Positions 4,624 through 6,143 of a DNA stretch of 6,143 bases are shown here, in pieces. The notes under the pieces are model-generated. The model was not told the origin of the DNA and did not search any database. It saw only the letters and a program-made list of their open reading frames with translations. A program made the position numbers and the translations under genes. How positions within the stretch are numbered: the first letter of the stretch is position 1; each line of letters starts with the position of its first letter. Source of the stretch: Oscillibacter sp. (GTDB lineage: Bacteria > Bacillota > Clostridia > Oscillospirales > Oscillospiraceae); NCBI GenBank assembly GCA_017380995.1, contig JAFOCY010000206.1, positions 1 through 6,143 of the forward strand, written 5' to 3'.

Positions 4624-6143
4624 ATGGCAAGAAAGTTCAAGTCCATGGACGGTAACAACGCTGCTGCATGGGTCAGCTATGCGTTTACCGAAGTGGCGGG
4701 TATCTTCCCGATCACCCCCTCTTCTCCCATGGCAGACCTGGTCGATCAGTGGGCTGCTGCCGGCCAGAAGAACATTTTCGGTACCACCGTCAAGGTGTGC
4801 GAGATGCAGTCTGAGGCCGGTGCTTCCGGTACCGTGCACGGCTCTCTGGCCACCGGTGCGATGACCACCACCTACACCGCATCCCAGGGCCTGCTGCTGA
4901 TGATCCCCAACATGTACAAGATCGCCGGCGAGCTGCTGCCCTGCGTGTTCCATGTCTCCGCCCGTACCGTGTCCAGCCATGCGCTGAACATCTTCGGCGA
5001 TCATTCCGACGTCCTGGCCTGCCGTCAGACCGGCTTCGCCATGCTGTGCGAGAACGATCCTCAGGAGATCATGGACCTGGCTCCCGTGGCCCATCTGGCC
5101 GCTATCGAGGGCCGCGTTCCCTTCATCAACTTCTTCGACGGTTTCCGTACCTCTCACGAGATCCAGAAGGTCGCCGTGTGGGATTACGACGATCTGAAGG
5201 AAATGTGCAACATGGAGGCTGTTGAGGCTTTCCGTAAGCACGCCCTGAACCCCGATCACCCCAACATGCGCGGTTCTCACGAGAACGGCGACATCTTCTT
5301 CCAGCACCGCGAGGCTTGCAACAGCTACTACAATGCTCTGCCCGCCGTTGTTGAGAAGTACATGGACAAGATCAATGCCAAGCTGGGCACTGATTACAAG
5401 CTGTTCAACTACTATGGCGCTCCCGACGCCGAGCGCGTCATCATCGCCATGGGCTCCATCTGCAACGTCGCTGAGGAAGTCATCGACTACATGACCGCTC
5501 AGGGCGAGAAGGTCGGTATGGTGAAGGTCCACCTGTATCGTCCCTTCGCTGCTGACCGTCTGCTGGAGGCCATCCCCGCTACCTGCAAGTCCATCGCTGT
5601 TCTGGACCGCACCAAGGAGCCCGGCGCTCTGGGCGAGCCCCTGTACATGGACGTTGTCACCGCTCTGGCCAACGCCGGCAAGAACGACCTCAAGGTCATC
5701 GGCGGCCGTTACGGCCTGGGCTCCAAGGATACTCCTCCCCGCAGCGTGTTCGCTGTCTTCGAGGAGCTGGCCAAGGCCGAGCCCAAGCGTCAGTTCACCA
5801 TCGGCATCGTGGACGATGTGACCAACCTCTCTCTCGAGGAGAAGCCCGCTCCCAACGTTGCTCCCGCCGGCACCATCGCCTGCAAGTTCTGGGGCCTGGG
5901 CGGCGACGGTACCGTTGGCGCCAACAAGAACTCCATCAAGATCATCGGCGACCATACTGATAAGTACGTCCAGGCTTACTTCCAGTATGACTCCAAGAAG
6001 ACCGGCGGCGTCACCGCAAGCCACCTGCGCTTCGGCGATACCCCCATCAAGTCCTCTTACTACATCAACAAGGCTGACTTCGTGGCCTGCCACGTTCCCG
6101 CCTACATCACCAAGAAGTTCCCCATCGCCCGCGACGTGAAGCC
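4624..6143 (+). CDS. nifJ: Pyruvate:ferredoxin (flavodoxin) oxidoreductase, N-terminal 506 residues
   Basis: This cytosolic thiamine-diphosphate and iron-sulfur enzyme oxidises pyruvate with CoA to acetyl-CoA and CO2 and reduces ferredoxin or flavodoxin, the main pyruvate-breaking step in strict anaerobes. The gene runs off the right edge; the family's single-chain form is about 1170-1180 residues, so under half is seen. Residues 1 to about 250 are the pyruvate-binding domain I, with Thr31 in PITPSSPM, Glu64 in EMQSEAG and Arg114 in SARTVSSHALNIFGDHSDV, the same numbers as the active-site residues of the Desulfovibrio africanus enzyme. Domain II follows (about 260-410). The gamma-type domain III begins near FWGLGGDGTVGANKNS (422-437), so domains are fused in the usual order. 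The ferredoxin-like clusters and TPP domain lie outside the window. AGGAGGT (4609-4615) is 8 nt before ATG 4624. Arg codons are CGT or CGC with one AGA and no CGG, unlike neighbouring genes, which signals very high expression. The symbol nifJ is by homology; por or pfor are equally used. Confidence 0.96.
   Translation, partial: MARKFKSMDGNNAAAWVSYAFTEVAGIFPITPSSPMADLVDQWAAAGQKNIFGTTVKVCEMQSEAGASGTVHGSLATGAMTTTYTASQGLLLMIPNMYKIAGELLPCVFHVSARTVSSHALNIFGDHSDVLACRQTGFAMLCENDPQEIMDLAPVAHLAAIEGRVPFINFFDGFRTSHEIQKVAVWDYDDLKEMCNMEAVEAFRKHALNPDHPNMRGSHENGDIFFQHREACNSYYNALPAVVEKYMDKINAKLGTDYKLFNYYGAPDAERVIIAMGSICNVAEEVIDYMTAQGEKVGMVKVHLYRPFAADRLLEAIPATCKSIAVLDRTKEPGALGEPLYMDVVTALANAGKNDLKVIGGRYGLGSKDTPPRSVFAVFEELAKAEPKRQFTIGIVDDVTNLSLEEKPAPNVAPAGTIACKFWGLGGDGTVGANKNSIKIIGDHTDKYVQAYFQYDSKKTGGVTASHLRFGDTPIKSSYYINKADFVACHVPAYITKKFPIARDVK

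Noticed and set aside
4414..6093. Minus-strand open frame of 559 codons opposite the pyruvate oxidoreductase gene
   Set aside because: It is the exact-register reverse complement of a confidently identified gene with strong codon bias, has a low-complexity Gly/Val/Leu/Asp-rich translation, no ribosome binding site, and continues into the promoter region.
1..6143. An undescribed multi-gene system, mobile element, CRISPR array or defence locus
   Set aside because: All genes fall into known families in ordinary contexts; no direct repeat arrays, transposase, integrase, attachment sites or toxin-antitoxin pairs are visible.

Overview
The window looks like chromosomal DNA from a gut-type anaerobic Clostridia member, most likely Oscillospiraceae-like (Flavonifractor / Lawsonibacter / Pseudoflavonifractor kind). 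The reasons are GC-rich coding sequence beside AT-rich promoters, strong Shine-Dalgarno sites, a YtrA-type GntR-ABC operon, and a long single-chain pyruvate:ferredoxin oxidoreductase. The taxon is an inference from style; no marker gene is present.

Layout, left to right. Bases 3-212 are the C-terminal end of a HAD-family (Cof type) phosphatase, closed by a perfect 14-bp hairpin terminator. Bases 266-2194 hold a compact three-gene operon: a YtrA-type GntR repressor, an ABC-2 type ATPase and its six-helix permease. The junctions are 0 nt (stop next to start) and a 7-nt overlap. An 8-6-8 inverted repeat overlaps the operon's extended -10 and predicted start point, so autorepression relieved by an unknown ligand is likely. 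Next, from its own promoter, comes a small integral membrane protein of the 'small multidrug export' family (COG2426 / PF06695).

That gene converges with a comM/yifB gene (Mg-chelatase-like AAA+ protein) on the minus strand. One 16-bp hairpin with A and T tracts on its two sides lies between them and reaches both stop codons, so it probably terminates both transcripts. A 302-bp divergent intergenic region then carries a minus-strand promoter for comM and a near-consensus plus-strand promoter for pyruvate:ferredoxin (flavodoxin) oxidoreductase. Only the first 506 codons of the latter are inside the window. It keeps the Thr31, Glu64 and Arg114 active-site residues and has the codon use of a very highly expressed gene, as expected for the central pyruvate-to-acetyl-CoA enzyme of a fermenter. 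A Rex-like half-degenerate palindrome sits just upstream of its -35.

I see no mobile element, CRISPR array, tRNA, rRNA or undescribed multi-gene system. This is mainly ordinary core genome. The points worth a second look are regulatory (the GntR operator, the Rex-like site, the shared terminator, the oxidoreductase leader) plus the poorly characterised small membrane protein.
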